From contig JALNQF010000113.1 in assembly GCA_028456385.1 (NCBI GenBank), forward strand, positions 84,709-148,708: a stretch of DNA of 64,000 bases. The letters are read 5' to 3'. Below are positions 22,193-33,957 of this stretch, piece after piece. The stretch comes from Ophiosphaerella korrae (lineage: Eukaryota; Ascomycota; Dothideomycetes; Pleosporales; Phaeosphaeriaceae). Position numbers and translations under genes: made by a program. The number at the start of each line of letters is the position of its first letter. The stretch's first letter is position 1. Below the pieces are notes generated by a model. That model was not told the DNA's origin and did no database searches. It saw only the letters and a program-made list of their open reading frames with translations.

Positions 22193-22676
22193 ATGGGGTT
22201 ATCCGTTGAAGCTATCGTCGCTATTGTCACCCTTTTTGCTACATGTCCTCCAGCAGCCTTCATCATCTGGAAGGTGTATCGTCGTCACGGCGGTCCTAAC
22301 AAAAGATCAGGTAGGTTTATCTATAGTAGTGGAGCTCATTTTAACCATGATGCCACCCTTTGACACCAAGGATTTAGACCCGGCATATGAACTTGGTGTG
22401 CTTCCCGCAGCCAATCGTCCATCTCCGCATGGCCATCTCGCACACTATATGTTCATGGAGCAGAGGGTGGAAGCCAGAGCCATATCTTCCTATAGTCGAT
22501 CCTGTAAAGTCTCACCAGACGACTTGACTCCTCTTATGATGGCTAATGTGCAACAGACACAACCCCCACATTCGCCTTGGACGAGGATGCATAATTATCC
22601 CGGAACCGCGGTACTCTGGAAAATATTTCAGACGCTAGCGTGCCAACTCGTTGCCTATCCAAACTGGAACCGTTAG
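22193..22676 (+). CDS. Small single-pass membrane protein, unknown
   Basis: Two exons, 22193-22310 and 22378-22676, with a 67-nt intron (donor GTAGGT, acceptor GGATTTAG) whose removal joins frame and removes an in-frame break: 138 residues. The N terminus is one hydrophobic helix (VEAIVAIVTLF, then PPAAFIIW) followed by a basic stop-transfer KVYRRH. I recall similar starts (MGLSVEAIIAI..TCPP) in short uncharacterised Leotiomycete and Sordariomycete proteins. The rest is polar, ending LVAYPNWNR. No catalytic motif. The acceptor choice is by frame only; an alternative acceptor at 22370 does not keep frame. Confidence 0.5.
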
Positions 22677-24866
22677 CAGGTATGGCTTACCCGTGTTCCA
22701 AATATTCTTTACACTATAACAATTTGTCCTTGATAGGCTGAACTGTACCTTGTCCCGCACCGTCTTTTAGCTTCCCGCTTCGGCAAGATCCTAGTCATCG
22801 GAGACCGTAAGGCCCTTGTCGAAATGGATTATAAGAGCTAGTAGTCAATGTGTATAGCAGCACTTGTACTCGTTAGTAATGTGATATATTGAACATACTA
22901 AGAGAAACAACCAGAGAGATTTAGGCTACAGATTTAATAGAAGGATAGGAATATATGTTTAGATTTAATTACTGACTAGGATCGAATGCTGGGCTGTGCC
23001 TGACCCATTAATTGAAGATATCGGTTTCATTTTCCTTTATGGAGGAATTTCCTTCTGGTAGCCGGGTTTGGCTCTTACGTCTGCTAATCACTAGACTGGG
23101 TCTTGGCAGCCAAAACAAGTCATCAGCGCGGGGTCTATAGCGGAAACTAGAGAGTGACCCACAACTAGCGAGGCACATGTTCAATGAGCGGACGCTGCCG
23201 TGGCGGAGAGTACGACAGTTAATGCGCATAGTAATAGAAAAAGGCTAGCTGTAGTAGGAGCTGTAATTCGCTATGAACATAGAATAGCCTATTAAAGAGG
23301 TGAATAGGGGTTTAGAAGTCTGGAAATCGAAAAGATGAAATGTGCGTATCAAATACAGTAATATTCTCGTTTACTAGTCTGTTCTTCTTCCAGTGCCAGT
23401 GAAGGGACCGCAGTAGCAGGTGCGGACCGAGCCTACGATGACCGAGATCCAGTGCGACTCTGTGGTATCGGTAGAGCACTGTATCTCGGTTATCAAAAAT
23501 AGGCCCATCAGTGTTTTTAACCGGCTCAGTATTGATTACAGAGAGAGGCATACGAAGCTTGCAGGAGAAGGTGCGTTATGACGGGCCTAGCGCTTTCGTA
23601 AGCAACAATTACCTATCCTATCGATGCGACAACTACCAGCAGCATACCTCGCAGCGCTTCTAGAGCACCTACATAGAATTATTTGTATAGAACTAGGTAT
23701 TGTAAGTCAAAAAACCTCAGCCTGTCTTGTCGCTAGAATCGATGTGTGGGCCAAGAGAGGCCAGATTCTCCCGCTCTGCGACTGCCCGCTTTTTCGTTGT
23801 TGATGGTGACGACTGCGTACGGGTGGAGGGCTGCGAAAAATGGACGAGATGGCCATCGGCGGCGGGACACTTTGAAAGGAAGACAATTACTTCTAGAATT
23901 TAGGGGCATTGCATACCGTCTGTAATCAATACCCTACTAAATAACATCTGTTGCTAATAGTAACGTACTTTACTGGCGAGGCGCGCACCTCACCAAGCTT
24001 ACGCACCCATTCTATCTTATTGCATCATGGCTCCACGTTGTAAATATGAATATCATCGCAGATTTTAAATAGAACCCGCTTAGTGAAGAGGTGTAGTCTT
24101 CGATTTTAGTCTCTTATAAAAAGTCCCTTCCATTAAGTAAGGTTATTGTATTATGGACAACGATATTGGCGGTTTGTTGAGTCCTTGAGCTAACCATAGT
24201 ATCTCTTAGCTTGATATCTTATGTAAATATGATTAATATTGATGAGGATATGAATACATTTTGTTTACATATAATCAAGGCACATAAGGTTACCTATTGT
24301 TTCAGTAGGCTGTGACTAACTTAAAATTCTTATATGGGAAAGGAAAGACGGAGCTTGTAGGACAGTTGATGACGACTGAGAGGCTAGTGCGAGATAACAG
24401 AAATAATTTGAGAGTTTTAACATAAATAAGGAATAATTAAAGGTAAAACGGCTGCTCATGGTGGATATATATTACAATTGCTATAGCAACAGAAATATGT
24501 AAAATCTGATAACCACATGGGGATACACTTACATAATGCTCTATCGCATGAAAATAGGTGATGACCTGAATTAGATGTGCTTAGTATGCTATCGTGATAT
24601 GCGAGCGAGTTTAGCAATTGTTGAGCCATGGATTCGACTTGAGATATTTGTTACTACTAGTTTGAAACTTACTCCTCCGAGATGCTTCTTCTACCAACAT
24701 TTAACCTACACACCTCCTACAAGAGAAGTTTTACGCATGGTCGATTATATCACATTCAAATTATCGTTTGGTATCAACCAAGGTGATCTGTCGCATTTAC
24801 GTTACACAAAATGACCCTCATCATGACTCTATATAGGTTAAGATATCGGAGCACGCTAAACGCTCT
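22677..24866. other. AT-rich gene-free interval
   Basis: No supportable gene in 2.2 kb. Short ORFs at 23008-23229, 23312-23551 and 24575-24814 have no recognisable product. Patches of ordinary GC content (about 22980-23230, 23390-23570, 23750-23880) alternate with AT-rich DNA, as in decayed repeats, but I could not identify the source element. Confidence 0.4.
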
Positions 24867-25379
24867 TCAGGCTTCTCCTTCATAGGCTTTTCTAAAATCC
24901 TCGACAATTAATTTCTTCATACCCATCATAGCGTTCGTAACTCGCATCACCTTGGCTGTATCTTTGTCTTTCATATATTCGAACAAGATCTTCGGTACAA
25001 TTTGCCATGCAATACCAAACTTATCTGCCACCCATCCGCAGTTCTTCCTTTCCTCTGACCCGCCTTGGCCAAGTTTATCGTAGTAATGGTCGACCTCGGC
25101 TTGATCGTCGCATTCGATTATGAAGGATACAGCATCATTATGGTTCGCATTGGGGTGCGGTCCGCCATTCAAGATAACAAATGAGTGGTTGTTGAGGGTG
25201 AAGGAGACGGTCATGACATCACCAGCGGCGTGGCGGTGGACTTCTGACGCAGCAGAGGTATAGTATTGGATGTGGTCGATGTGGGAGTTTGGAAAGATGG
25301 AGACGTAGAGGCTGGCGGCTTCTTTGGGGTCGAAGGTCCCATCACACCAAAAGCAGGTCGTGAATTTGGGAGCAGCCAT
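24867..25379 (-). CDS. PhnB-like / VOC-superfamily protein
   Basis: Single exon, 170 residues from ATG 25379 (MAAPKFTTCFWCDGTFDPKE). The frame extends upstream to 25631 only through non-ATG codons. The sequence follows the PhnB-like fold (PF06983, glyoxalase/bleomycin-resistance superfamily): FWCDGTFDPKEAASLYVSIF near the N terminus, a central block with VMTVSFTLNNHSFVILNGGP, then VSFIIECDDQAEVDHYYDKL, GWVADKFGIAWQIVP and a C-terminal MMGMKKLIVEDF. Members are often misnamed 3-demethylubiquinone methyltransferases; the true substrate is rarely known. The N-x-G-G-P-H and GIAWQIVP motifs are well kept, suggesting a functional protein, probably cytosolic (no signal peptide). Confidence 0.88.
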   Translation of the reverse strand: MAAPKFTTCFWCDGTFDPKEAASLYVSIFPNSHIDHIQYYTSAASEVHRHAAGDVMTVSFTLNNHSFVILNGGPHPNANHNDAVSFIIECDDQAEVDHYYDKLGQGGSEERKNCGWVADKFGIAWQIVPKILFEYMKDKDTAKVMRVTNAMMGMKKLIVEDFRKAYEGEA

Positions 25380-26458
25380 GATGTAACGCGCAATTGATAG
25401 AATTTGGCAGGTTTTTGCCTTCAAGCAAAGTGATAGCTGTGGCAATCGCCGCGCTTTTATGTCTTTGTCAAGGGCCGTCACAAAGGACGCGTGTGATAAG
25501 CCTCTGCGGGGTGTGTCTCGTATCTCGCGTTGGATTACTGAACATCGTGACGCGAAATCAGGTGACACGTGGTGCTGCCTTGAATGCGAAACAAAGCGAA
25601 ATGTTAGCGACAAGAAGATGAAAGTGGGCATGCGCTAGCAGTATCACGTGGGTGTCTGCCTGTGAGGCGCGTCGGGTATCTCAGTAGCGTTGCGGGGGAG
25701 CCTGTGCTCACACCCGTCGCTGTCAATCCTGACCATGCACTCCTACCTCCGCGCTGAAACACAAATGACAAAGGTACTACTTCCATAACCTTTACCATAA
25801 ACTGTCATCGAACGTGCTCATCACACTTCATGATGCTTCCTGTTCTGGTACCCTTATCTCAGGACGAATGGCATAATACCTGGCGGCAAACAAGGCTAAC
25901 ACATCTCTGCCATGAAACACTCTTACCCTCTGGTCGACCATGCTTGCTTCAAAATGGGGCCAACTCGGGGACCATTCAGGGCACAACATGCGATAGCAAG
26001 AACCGCTTGTCGGAAAAATCATAACCAAAACCTATCGGGTTTGACTGTTCGCCTTGTAGCTTGAGCAGAAAAAAAATGCCGCCAGCTGTTCTGGCACTAT
26101 CTCCGGCTTTGTGCGAAGTTAAGCCACGCGCTGATCAACAAGTCCACTCAGAGCCTGTCATCTTCTTCTAACACTGTTTGCCCCGGAAATGTGTTTCATT
26201 TCCCTTTCCCCTCTCTGAAAATATCCTGATGTTGCGGGGCTGGTTGGCACACTGCATCGTTGATTCGCTAATTCTGTAGCTGTGCCACATTATTGCAGAA
26301 CCATTTCGGATGAATCCGATGGGGGGCGCTTATCCATGTCTGCTGTTCTATAAACGTGTTACATCTCTTCAACATAAGGCGGCTAAGTAGGCACCGTTGT
26401 CACCTTGAATTTATATTCATCGCCTGTAGAACATAACAATCACTTCAGTTTGATCAGT
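25380..26458. promoter_or_regulatory. Divergent upstream region of VOC and GTPase genes
   Basis: 1.1 kb between two divergent starts. No coding signal; overlapping 64-66-codon frames around 25830-26028 are mutual shadows. Must hold both promoters; no specific site called. Confidence 0.4.
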
Positions 26459-29400
26459 ATGACCACACAGGTAAGCGTTATCAGAGCTCACATCCATCAA
26501 ATCGCGTTAACCCCCCGCCGCAGCCACAAGATAATCTGGGTGCCACAACTCCAAATTCAGCCCGCGCTGCATCCATGGCCTCAACCTCAACGGGCCCGGT
26601 TTTTACTCCCTCATCCTCAGCATTTAACTTCGGAGAACAACGCTCAGCTAGCCCATCCTTCGATTTTGTGCCAAGGACTTTGTCCAATTCAACAAGCTCC
26701 GCCCCAGTTTCTGAGGCGCCGGGAACAGCTTGCTTTACACCCTCATCGACGCCGTCCAACTCCGCCGAAGACCGCTCTCCTAGAGCGTCTCCAACATCTC
26801 ACAATGACCCTGATCCAGATATACCGTTGCCGTCAGTGGAGAGAGACACATCATTGATAACCAGCCGTCAGGCCACTCCAAGCACAACCGTATATACACC
26901 ATCGGTTTCAACACGTGATACATCCCCTCATCTGGTATCAGAGCAGGATTCAATTACTCAGCAAGTTAGTGGTCTTCGGAACTTGAGGCTTACATCATCT
27001 GAAACGTCGGGAAGTCCTTTTTCACACAGGAATACGCCTACACCTTCAATCCATGTCACCCCATCAGCACCTATAAACCAATCCAGCCAGTCTAGAGGAA
27101 GTAGGACTGACAGCCTTATTGATGGTGTTACGGCATTGCGCATAGAGTCTCAAGCAAATTCCTCTGGTGGATCTCGGCTACGTGAGAGTCGTTCTCCAAC
27201 CCCATCACGGCGTCGCCGGTCTGGATCCGCGATTAATAAAGATTGCCATCAAATTGAGGATGAAGACCCACCACAGTCCATGTTCCATTTACCTCAGGTT
27301 CAACAGGCTCTGGGAAACGCAAGATCCCTAACGTCTAGAATGGCCAATGTTCTTTCCAGCTCTAATCTACATCGGGAAAGCGAATCTAGGATTGCGAATC
27401 TCCATCAACAAGCTGTAAAGCTAAACAACTTTCAGCTACCATCCTCACGGGTTGTTGGACTGGTGGGTGATTCAGGTGTAGGCAAGAGTAGTCTGATAAA
27501 TTCCTTGCTTGACAAGATGGGCTTGGCCAGAGCAGTAAGTGATTGCCAGAAATTCATTATCGCCTGCGGGCTAACTTGTGGATAATAAGAGCGGTAGTGG
27601 CACTGCATGTACCTGTGCTGTCACGGAATATCATTTCCACGACAGAGACGAGATAATAATTTCTATTGACTACTTCCCGTTGGCCGAGCTCAAGAAACAA
27701 TTTGAGGAGCTATTGACAGCTTTTCGGGATTATCAATCACTTCCAAGAAATTCAAGGACTAGGGCAGATAATGACGAGGACGATAACGCAAACCGCTTAC
27801 AGAAAAAAGCAGATTTGGCTAAAGAAACATTCAAAGCAAGTTTTGGAGGAAGGGTCGACCAGCATCCTACGATCCTTACTTCCATGCCCTTTGAGAACGC
27901 TGTGAGATTAATGGTCGAGTGGGCGGAACAGCTACTCCCTCGGCAGCGTGAACAGGAATCGTTTACCACAATCGAAGATTGCTCATCGCGCTTAAGAGAT
28001 CTATCATCAGAATCCGACTCTTCTGTACCCAGCAGTAGAGTTCAAACTCGTTGGCCATTTATCAAGAAATTACAAGTGCATCTAAAGGCCTACATCTTGA
28101 GCAAAGGTCTCATCATCGCCGATTTACCTGGACTGCGTGACCTCAACTCCGCGCGCAAAGCCATCACTGAGCGCTATGTTCGAGAATGCCACCAAATCCT
28201 CGTTGTTGCTAAGATTGACCGAGCCGTTACTGATGAGAGTATTAAAGAGATTTTTGAGCTAGCTGGCCGGGCAAATCTGTCCAAGATCGATGTCATTTGT
28301 ACAAGGGCTGAAGAAGTCCAGATCAGAGAAGCAAAGCACGACTGGCCAGCGGAAAGAGCTACGATAGAAGAGCTAGAGGAGCAGATCGACGCTGACATTG
28401 AAGAAATCAGCCGTCTCAGTGAAGAAATTGAGGATTATGAACAAGATTCGGACCTTACCAATGATGATGAACGAGAACTTATGAAATTGCAGCAAGACCA
28501 TCGCCGCGCGCAAAAGTCGGAAGAACAGCACGTTTTTGAGTTGAAAAGCCACGTCATAAAGTTGCGCAACGATAAAGTTGCTCACGGTTTACTGGAAGAA
28601 TACCGAGACCATCGCATTGCTACAACTCTGAAGACATTTTGTGTGAGTAATAATCTTTACTGGGACAACCGTGGGAAGCCGGCTATCGCATCTTTGCCTT
28701 ATCTCAAATTGAGCGGCATCTTAGAGCTGCGACGCTATTGCATCGGAATCGTTGCAGAAAGTCGACTTCGCGCAACCAAGGGATTCATCAACGATGAGAT
28801 TCCAGCCTTTCTGGGTTCTGTTGAGCTTTGGGTCCAAGCTGGATCTGGCAATGCAAGTGCGGAGAGAAAACAACAAATCCTCGATACGGTGTCTGTGATG
28901 GAACAAGAATTACTTGAGGTACGCAGTTTTGATTTCTTCGAGCCTTATAATAGTTTTTGATGCTACGGAGGCTTATTAGCTTGTGGCTAGATCAAGGTCA
29001 AGCTTATTATTCGCACCTGTGCTACATGACATGTTTGGTTGGTGTTGCTCGTAGGGAGGGCATCAGCATCCTCATTAACGCTGCTGATTTGCTTTTCCAG
29101 TTGACATCTCCGATCTCGCAATTGAGTAACATGACGCGCGCTTTGGGTGAAGAATTCAACAGCCAAATCCACCAGCGCATGGGTATGTCAAACATAGATA
29201 TCAATAATCTCGTGCTTACATTCCACAGGACAAAGCGGCCCACAATGGACTGCCGATGCCCGACGGGCGAGCATGTATTGGCAAGGTGTATGTCTGTCAA
29301 TGCTAAACACAAGGATTGTTAACTAAGACTTTATAGTGGCATCACGCGTCATACAAAGCCTTTTGCTCGAACCACGGGCGGCATTCCACGCCCAAAATGG

Positions 29401-30154
29401 GTTATCACTGTTGGAATGAAGAAGCGACATGCTACATGAGCGACGACATGTCCGCTGTCTGGGATAATTTCACGAACGAATTGGATGTGCAAATTAAGAA
29501 AATCAACGACGCAATTGCTCAATCGTTTAACAAGATTCTAAGGATCGCTTTAACTGCGACTTCGAACGGATCAGGGGCAGCAAATAACTCTTACTCAGCT
29601 ATAAAAACTCTTGCCACCACACTACGTCATCGGGAAGACCTTACGACATATGGCTTTGAGCAAGCAACTGAGAACTTCTGTTCTGAGCTTTCGATGCTGC
29701 GCACCGATGCTTTTTCGTCCATCCGTACGGCATTTATTGGCCAACTCATGGAAAACACGTATCATGCCGCGAATATGGAATATGGTAAGCCGGCTCGAAC
29801 TGTCCCATATATTTCGCCCTCCCGCTCTAACAGCTCACCCTAGGTTCTGGGAGTGACCGCCGCCGCAAGGATCTCATTACCGGTCGATTCAGTTCTCCGT
29901 CTCTATTTAACCAACACCGGAGTGCGTGCAGAACAGGGTTTAGAGAGATTGTGGGCGAGCTGCAGAACGCCGTCAATCAGACTGTTAATGAGCAGGTGGA
30001 TCTTATTCGGGCTGATTTGCAGCTGCTGAGTGATGAAAATGTTGTTTTGGAGAGTGAAAGGAATCCAGATTTTAGGAGGAAAGTGGAGGCTGAGGTGGAT
30101 AGTGCTAAGGTAGAGGTGGTAAGCATTGGTCGCGTTTTTGAAAATGTTTTATAA
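26459..30154 (+). CDS. Large dynamin-like GTPase (fungal SLIP-GC-like)
   Basis: Seven exons deduced by frame and splice consensus: 26459-26470, 26524-27534, 27590-28918, 29101-29182, 29229-29287, 29337-29784, 29844-30154 (1,083 residues, closing in frame). Residues 1-300 are Ser/Thr/Pro-rich and disordered. The G1 P-loop GDSGVGKSS is at 319-327. TACTCAVTEY follows at about 347, as in the switch region. G3 DLPG is at 519-522, and ICTRAEE near 577 occupies the G4 place. A long charged coiled coil follows (EEQIDADIEEISRLSEEIED), then a helical C-terminal region with HHASYKAF and GSGSDRRRKDLI, motifs I associate with fungal proteins annotated 'nuclear GTPase SLIP-GC'. The 182-nt fourth intron (28919-29100) is unusually long and may hide a micro-exon. 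Cellular role is unknown; large dynamin-like GTPases usually self-assemble. Confidence 0.82.
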
Positions 30155-31835
30155 TGAATCACAATTCTTGCCTTTGGGGGTTATTGGTGTGCTTGTTTAT
30201 CAACAGCGTTTATTACTGAATAAATAGGTATACCAAGCAGCACCTTGGGATGCATGATATAGAGATACATCAAACATTAAATTATTGAGTTAAATTTGAA
30301 ATTGCAAGACATGGAAAGACTTCCTTGGACGATTGCATATAACGTCCTCAATTGAAACTTAGGATTGAAAATACTAAGCTTCATCATGGTTTAGTGTCAT
30401 TTGATTGAGCGACATCTGCCTTTTATTGCACTCTGTTAAAATTTCTAGAGTTGGCACATCGGGAACTTTTAGGCAAGCAAGATGTTGTGTTTGTTGAGGT
30501 ACTTTCCTTTACGTTGCTGTAGGGAGCACAAGGGGCATGGTGAGAAACTTTCATGATTTGTGAGCGACATACACTCCAAGTTGGCACATCGAGTACGTCG
30601 GTTACTTACTTTTTAATAGCCTACTGCATACACAATCCTTGTATTTCTGTCATATACTCTAAAATGCAGTTTGATTCAAGAAAACAGATTGTGCCCCATG
30701 TTACCAAAACCTGACTCAGTGCGCAACCCTATAAATTGTTGTGCCCAGTCTAATTTCTGTAAGTCACTCTTTGAACACTGCAAGTTCATGAAGCGCGCAC
30801 ATAGATCGACCAGTGGAACGCAAGGATGGGCCACAACAATGATAGCGGCGCAGCAATGATAGCGGCACGGCAGCGGTTTTCGCCCCCATGTTATTAAACC
30901 GGTGCTCAATATGGCTTGCTGCAAATGCAGCACTAAAATTGCAATCTCTTTTTGGGGTCACCTGTATTAAGGCATCTCGAGGTTGGATAGTGAATCGAGT
31001 GCGCTCGGTTCCATTCAGCCTTGTCGATGCACCGCAGTTAAACAGGAAAACCCACCTATCACCTCCGCGTTACAGAATCGCAGCTGTGTAGCTTTAAGTT
31101 CAGCTTACGGGTAGTGTTTGAAATGCTTAAGGATCTTCAGGCTATATTACCGTTGCACAAAAATGAAGTTATCTTTAGGCTGACCGAAGCTTTAGCCACT
31201 GGCACTGTGTGACAAAACGTTCGATACGTGACGGGCTGCATTTGCCCATGCCCTCTGACTAGATATTGAGAACATTCATGCTATGGCCGCCGCAGCTCAT
31301 TTATTTTCGCTGACCAAAAGACATGCTATGAGCCGTAATTTCTCCTTTCAGGTTACACAAGAACGGGTTGGCATCGCCCAGAGCACCAATCATAAAACCA
31401 CAAGAATATGTACGAACATCTTGGCGATTTGGGTGCGCAAGAGTAGTTGTGAAGTTTCGTTCACATGAAGCTGCGCCTCGATAATCTGGCCCAGGGTAGT
31501 CGATTATGGAATAGCGTTCGGTTTCGCAGAACATCTGGGCACTCCGTTCTTTGTTCGTTTGAGCAGTCTCTGATCAGATAAAAATATCACGCCCTAGTTA
31601 ATGGTTTGCAGTTCTTAAACGTTATATTTAGACTATTTGAGGAATGGTTTGAATAAACTGACTGGTAAGAAACCTGATGCTCCCAGTCTCGACGGCCTAG
31701 ATGCTTGGGGATACAGCCACGCAGGACCCGACCATGTCAGAAATGCAACAGCCGAAAGATATATTATGCTCTTAAGCGACAAATAGCTTTCGTTTCCAAG
31801 CTTTTTTCCACCTCGGGCTCGAAATAGAAGAGCTC
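30155..31835. other. Gene-free interval
   Basis: Short frames (30671-30859, 30888-31091, 31283-31468, 31301-31534) lack recognisable products and overlap one another on both strands. Nothing supportable seen. Confidence 0.4.
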
Positions 31836-32624
31836 TCAGTCTGTCCTCGAGTATAACACCGAAGGCCTAAGTCTAAAAGAACGGAAAACACCAGGTTCTA
31901 TAAAAGGTGTGCCACTGGACGCACCTGCAGTGTCACATAATGCAGCTGATAGAGTAAATGAAATAAACAGGGTGATGAGTCCCGAGAAAATCGAACCTCC
32001 AGGTAGTCTCAAGATATCATGTGCCAAAATCTTCTTAAGAAGCTATCAGTAAAGCCCAAAACTTCCAGCCATCTCTTGGGTACATGGAAAAACGAGTTGT
32101 CTGATCTCGGACGTGTCAGAAGTAGTTGGGAAGATAGTTGATAGGAATATGGTGACCTACCCCTAGAAATTCTTAAGCGAATAGGCATCAATCACAGATC
32201 CAAAAGCTGGTCTCCAATTTTCCACGCTGGATAAGCCTAAAGCCACCGCAATAGCGGCACAAGCTGACTGGGCACATTGAGTAAGACAATAGAAGGCGGC
32301 AGCGAAGCCCGCCATCATGAATGCTTTCCTTTTAGCTTCGGCGAGAGTGATATCGCCAATAAGGGATATCATGGGGACCAATGATGGGTCGAACATGTTA
32401 GTAGTACTAGGAGGCAGTGGCCTGAAAGCCAAAAAGTCCAATACCAGATATGAAATTGTCGCAATAGCATAACGTTGTGTGAAGAAGGGCCATTTGGCTG
32501 GTAGGTACGACAGGTCTGATTTCGAAAAGTGGAGCACATTTTTAACTTCGTACGGTGAATTAACGTCGCGCACAGACTTCCATCCAAAACAGAACCGACA
32601 CACAAGGTTTCGTTCTGAGCGCAC
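31836..32624 (-). pseudogene. Wax-synthase-like MBOAT gene remnant
   Basis: The minus strand reads SPYEVKNV, then a hydrophobic stretch (TISYLVLDFLAF), then the family signature RPAFGSVIDAYSLKNF. The expected next residue is Trp, but TAG is found (32171-32173 area). Past a GTAGGT donor-like site, text continues with a second fragment: LAHDILRLPGGSIFSGLITL and FISFTLSAAL. Fungal wax-synthase-domain proteins (PF13813, AtmA-type membrane acyltransferases) have 'W.P.FGS...SLR.FWG..WHQ ... LRLP.GS ... FF.SG..H'. The FW-to-F-stop change is G-to-A, RIP-like, and the conserved WHQ region is scrambled. The N-terminal third is missing or unrecognisable, so this copy is not functional. Confidence 0.65.
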
Positions 32625-33588
32625 CTTTTGAGAGTATCAGGCTGTTTCTGTTTGTTCCTTGTGGTAGCATTGTAGACGGCTGCTCAAATACATTTCGCTC
32701 ACGTTTGCAGCTGGACCTCAGTTGTTGAAGTTCCATCAACTGACAAGCGCCAGATCAACATATTGTAGGAAAAATGCGAAACTACTTCCGCCCAAGAGAG
32801 ACGCCCACCTGAGGCGCATAGTCTGACCTGCTGCTCTGATGACACCATAGACACAGGACACCAATACCGGAACACTTGCGAAGCGGTACGGAGATACAGA
32901 ACAGAAGGTGTGCATCCTATAACATCAGATCTAGCTATTAGCTCGAAAAGGAAGATGGATGGTGGAGATAGTTGAAAAAGTGAGGATTGTATTTGCGCCG
33001 AAATGAAGTATGGGAAACTAGCTTCAGCCTAGGTGCAGGGACTGGTCGAATTACATAAATAAAGGTACCAGAGGCTGGGCCAGGTTTGAGAAGTATTGAC
33101 CAGTAGTATGGTTCGAAGTCACACAGCAGACATTAGTTAAGTGCAGCCTGGTTTTATTAGCGATCGGCAAATGCAATAATGCATGGGTGCCACTCCAGCG
33201 CCGTAATCCCTGTTCAACTTTAGCATGTTTTCTTGTGGCTTACTCTCCGGGCTTTCGTGCAGTCATTAGGTTTTGTTGGAGTAAAATGTTGATTTGCGAA
33301 GATGTGCAGGTAGGCTGCCTGTATAGTCCCATTGCGCTACTCACAAACGTGATGGTCGGCGATATAGACTAAGTCTTCCATCTGATATGAGTGTCTCCTT
33401 CCAACAGGCTTAGGTACGTATTACCGTATGTATACTAGTCAAATATTTCATGGAGAGTCTATGGCCAACTAGATGACTTCGAAAAGACACTCACTCATTT
33501 GAATAACATAACCGATCGGATAGTGTATAACAGATAGCTGAAGACTTTATAATGAACCATTACCGCTAATTCTCCGAGCGATCGTATT
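32625..33588. other. Gene-free interval between two pseudogenes
   Basis: No supportable coding sequence. The decayed 5' part of the wax-synthase-like gene may lie here, but no frame could be traced. A 61-codon plus-strand frame at 33187 is unremarkable. Confidence 0.35.
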
Positions 33589-33957
33589 CTACACAGCATC
33601 ATCAAGGTCCATGCCGCGATACGGTGTGACCTTCCCGAACGGGCTCTTTTCAGACTCTGTTGATGGCTTTGCAGCGACGAATTTAGATGGATTACTCTCT
33701 TCCCTAGATAGGCTGCTTCGGGAACCTATCCATGATATTAGCTTGGAGATGTGAGAACGATTAAACTACGTTGCACTACTGTTAAGAGGGTACTTGGACC
33801 GGAACAGCCATAGTTTTTCAAAACGAGAAAACTCTGTATACAGTCGAGCAAGTAAGGTAATGGCAATGAGACAAGTCAGTACCGCCAAGTCTATGACCAT
33901 TGCCGTAGCATTTGATCCGTCCCTTCCTGGGCCCTTGAAAGTTTCTCTTATCGCCAA
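33589..33957 (-). pseudogene. Fungal rhodopsin-domain membrane protein, internally deleted remnant
   Basis: One minus-strand frame, broken only by TAG at 33766-33768, joins two ends of a protein. The N-terminal part has NATAMVIDLAVLTCLIAITL followed by LARLYTEF, like TM1 of the fungal rhodopsin-domain family (PF20684; 'R.YTK....'). The C-terminal tail SSLSREESNPSKF, then PFGKVTPYRGMDLDD ends at a stop. The five or six central membrane helices are absent and no ATG starts the frame. Family assignment rests on one helix and a typical tail, so it is tentative. Confidence 0.4.

Noticed and set aside
24575..24814. 79-codon ORF in AT-rich DNA
   Set aside because: No features beyond length; isolated in repeat-like sequence.
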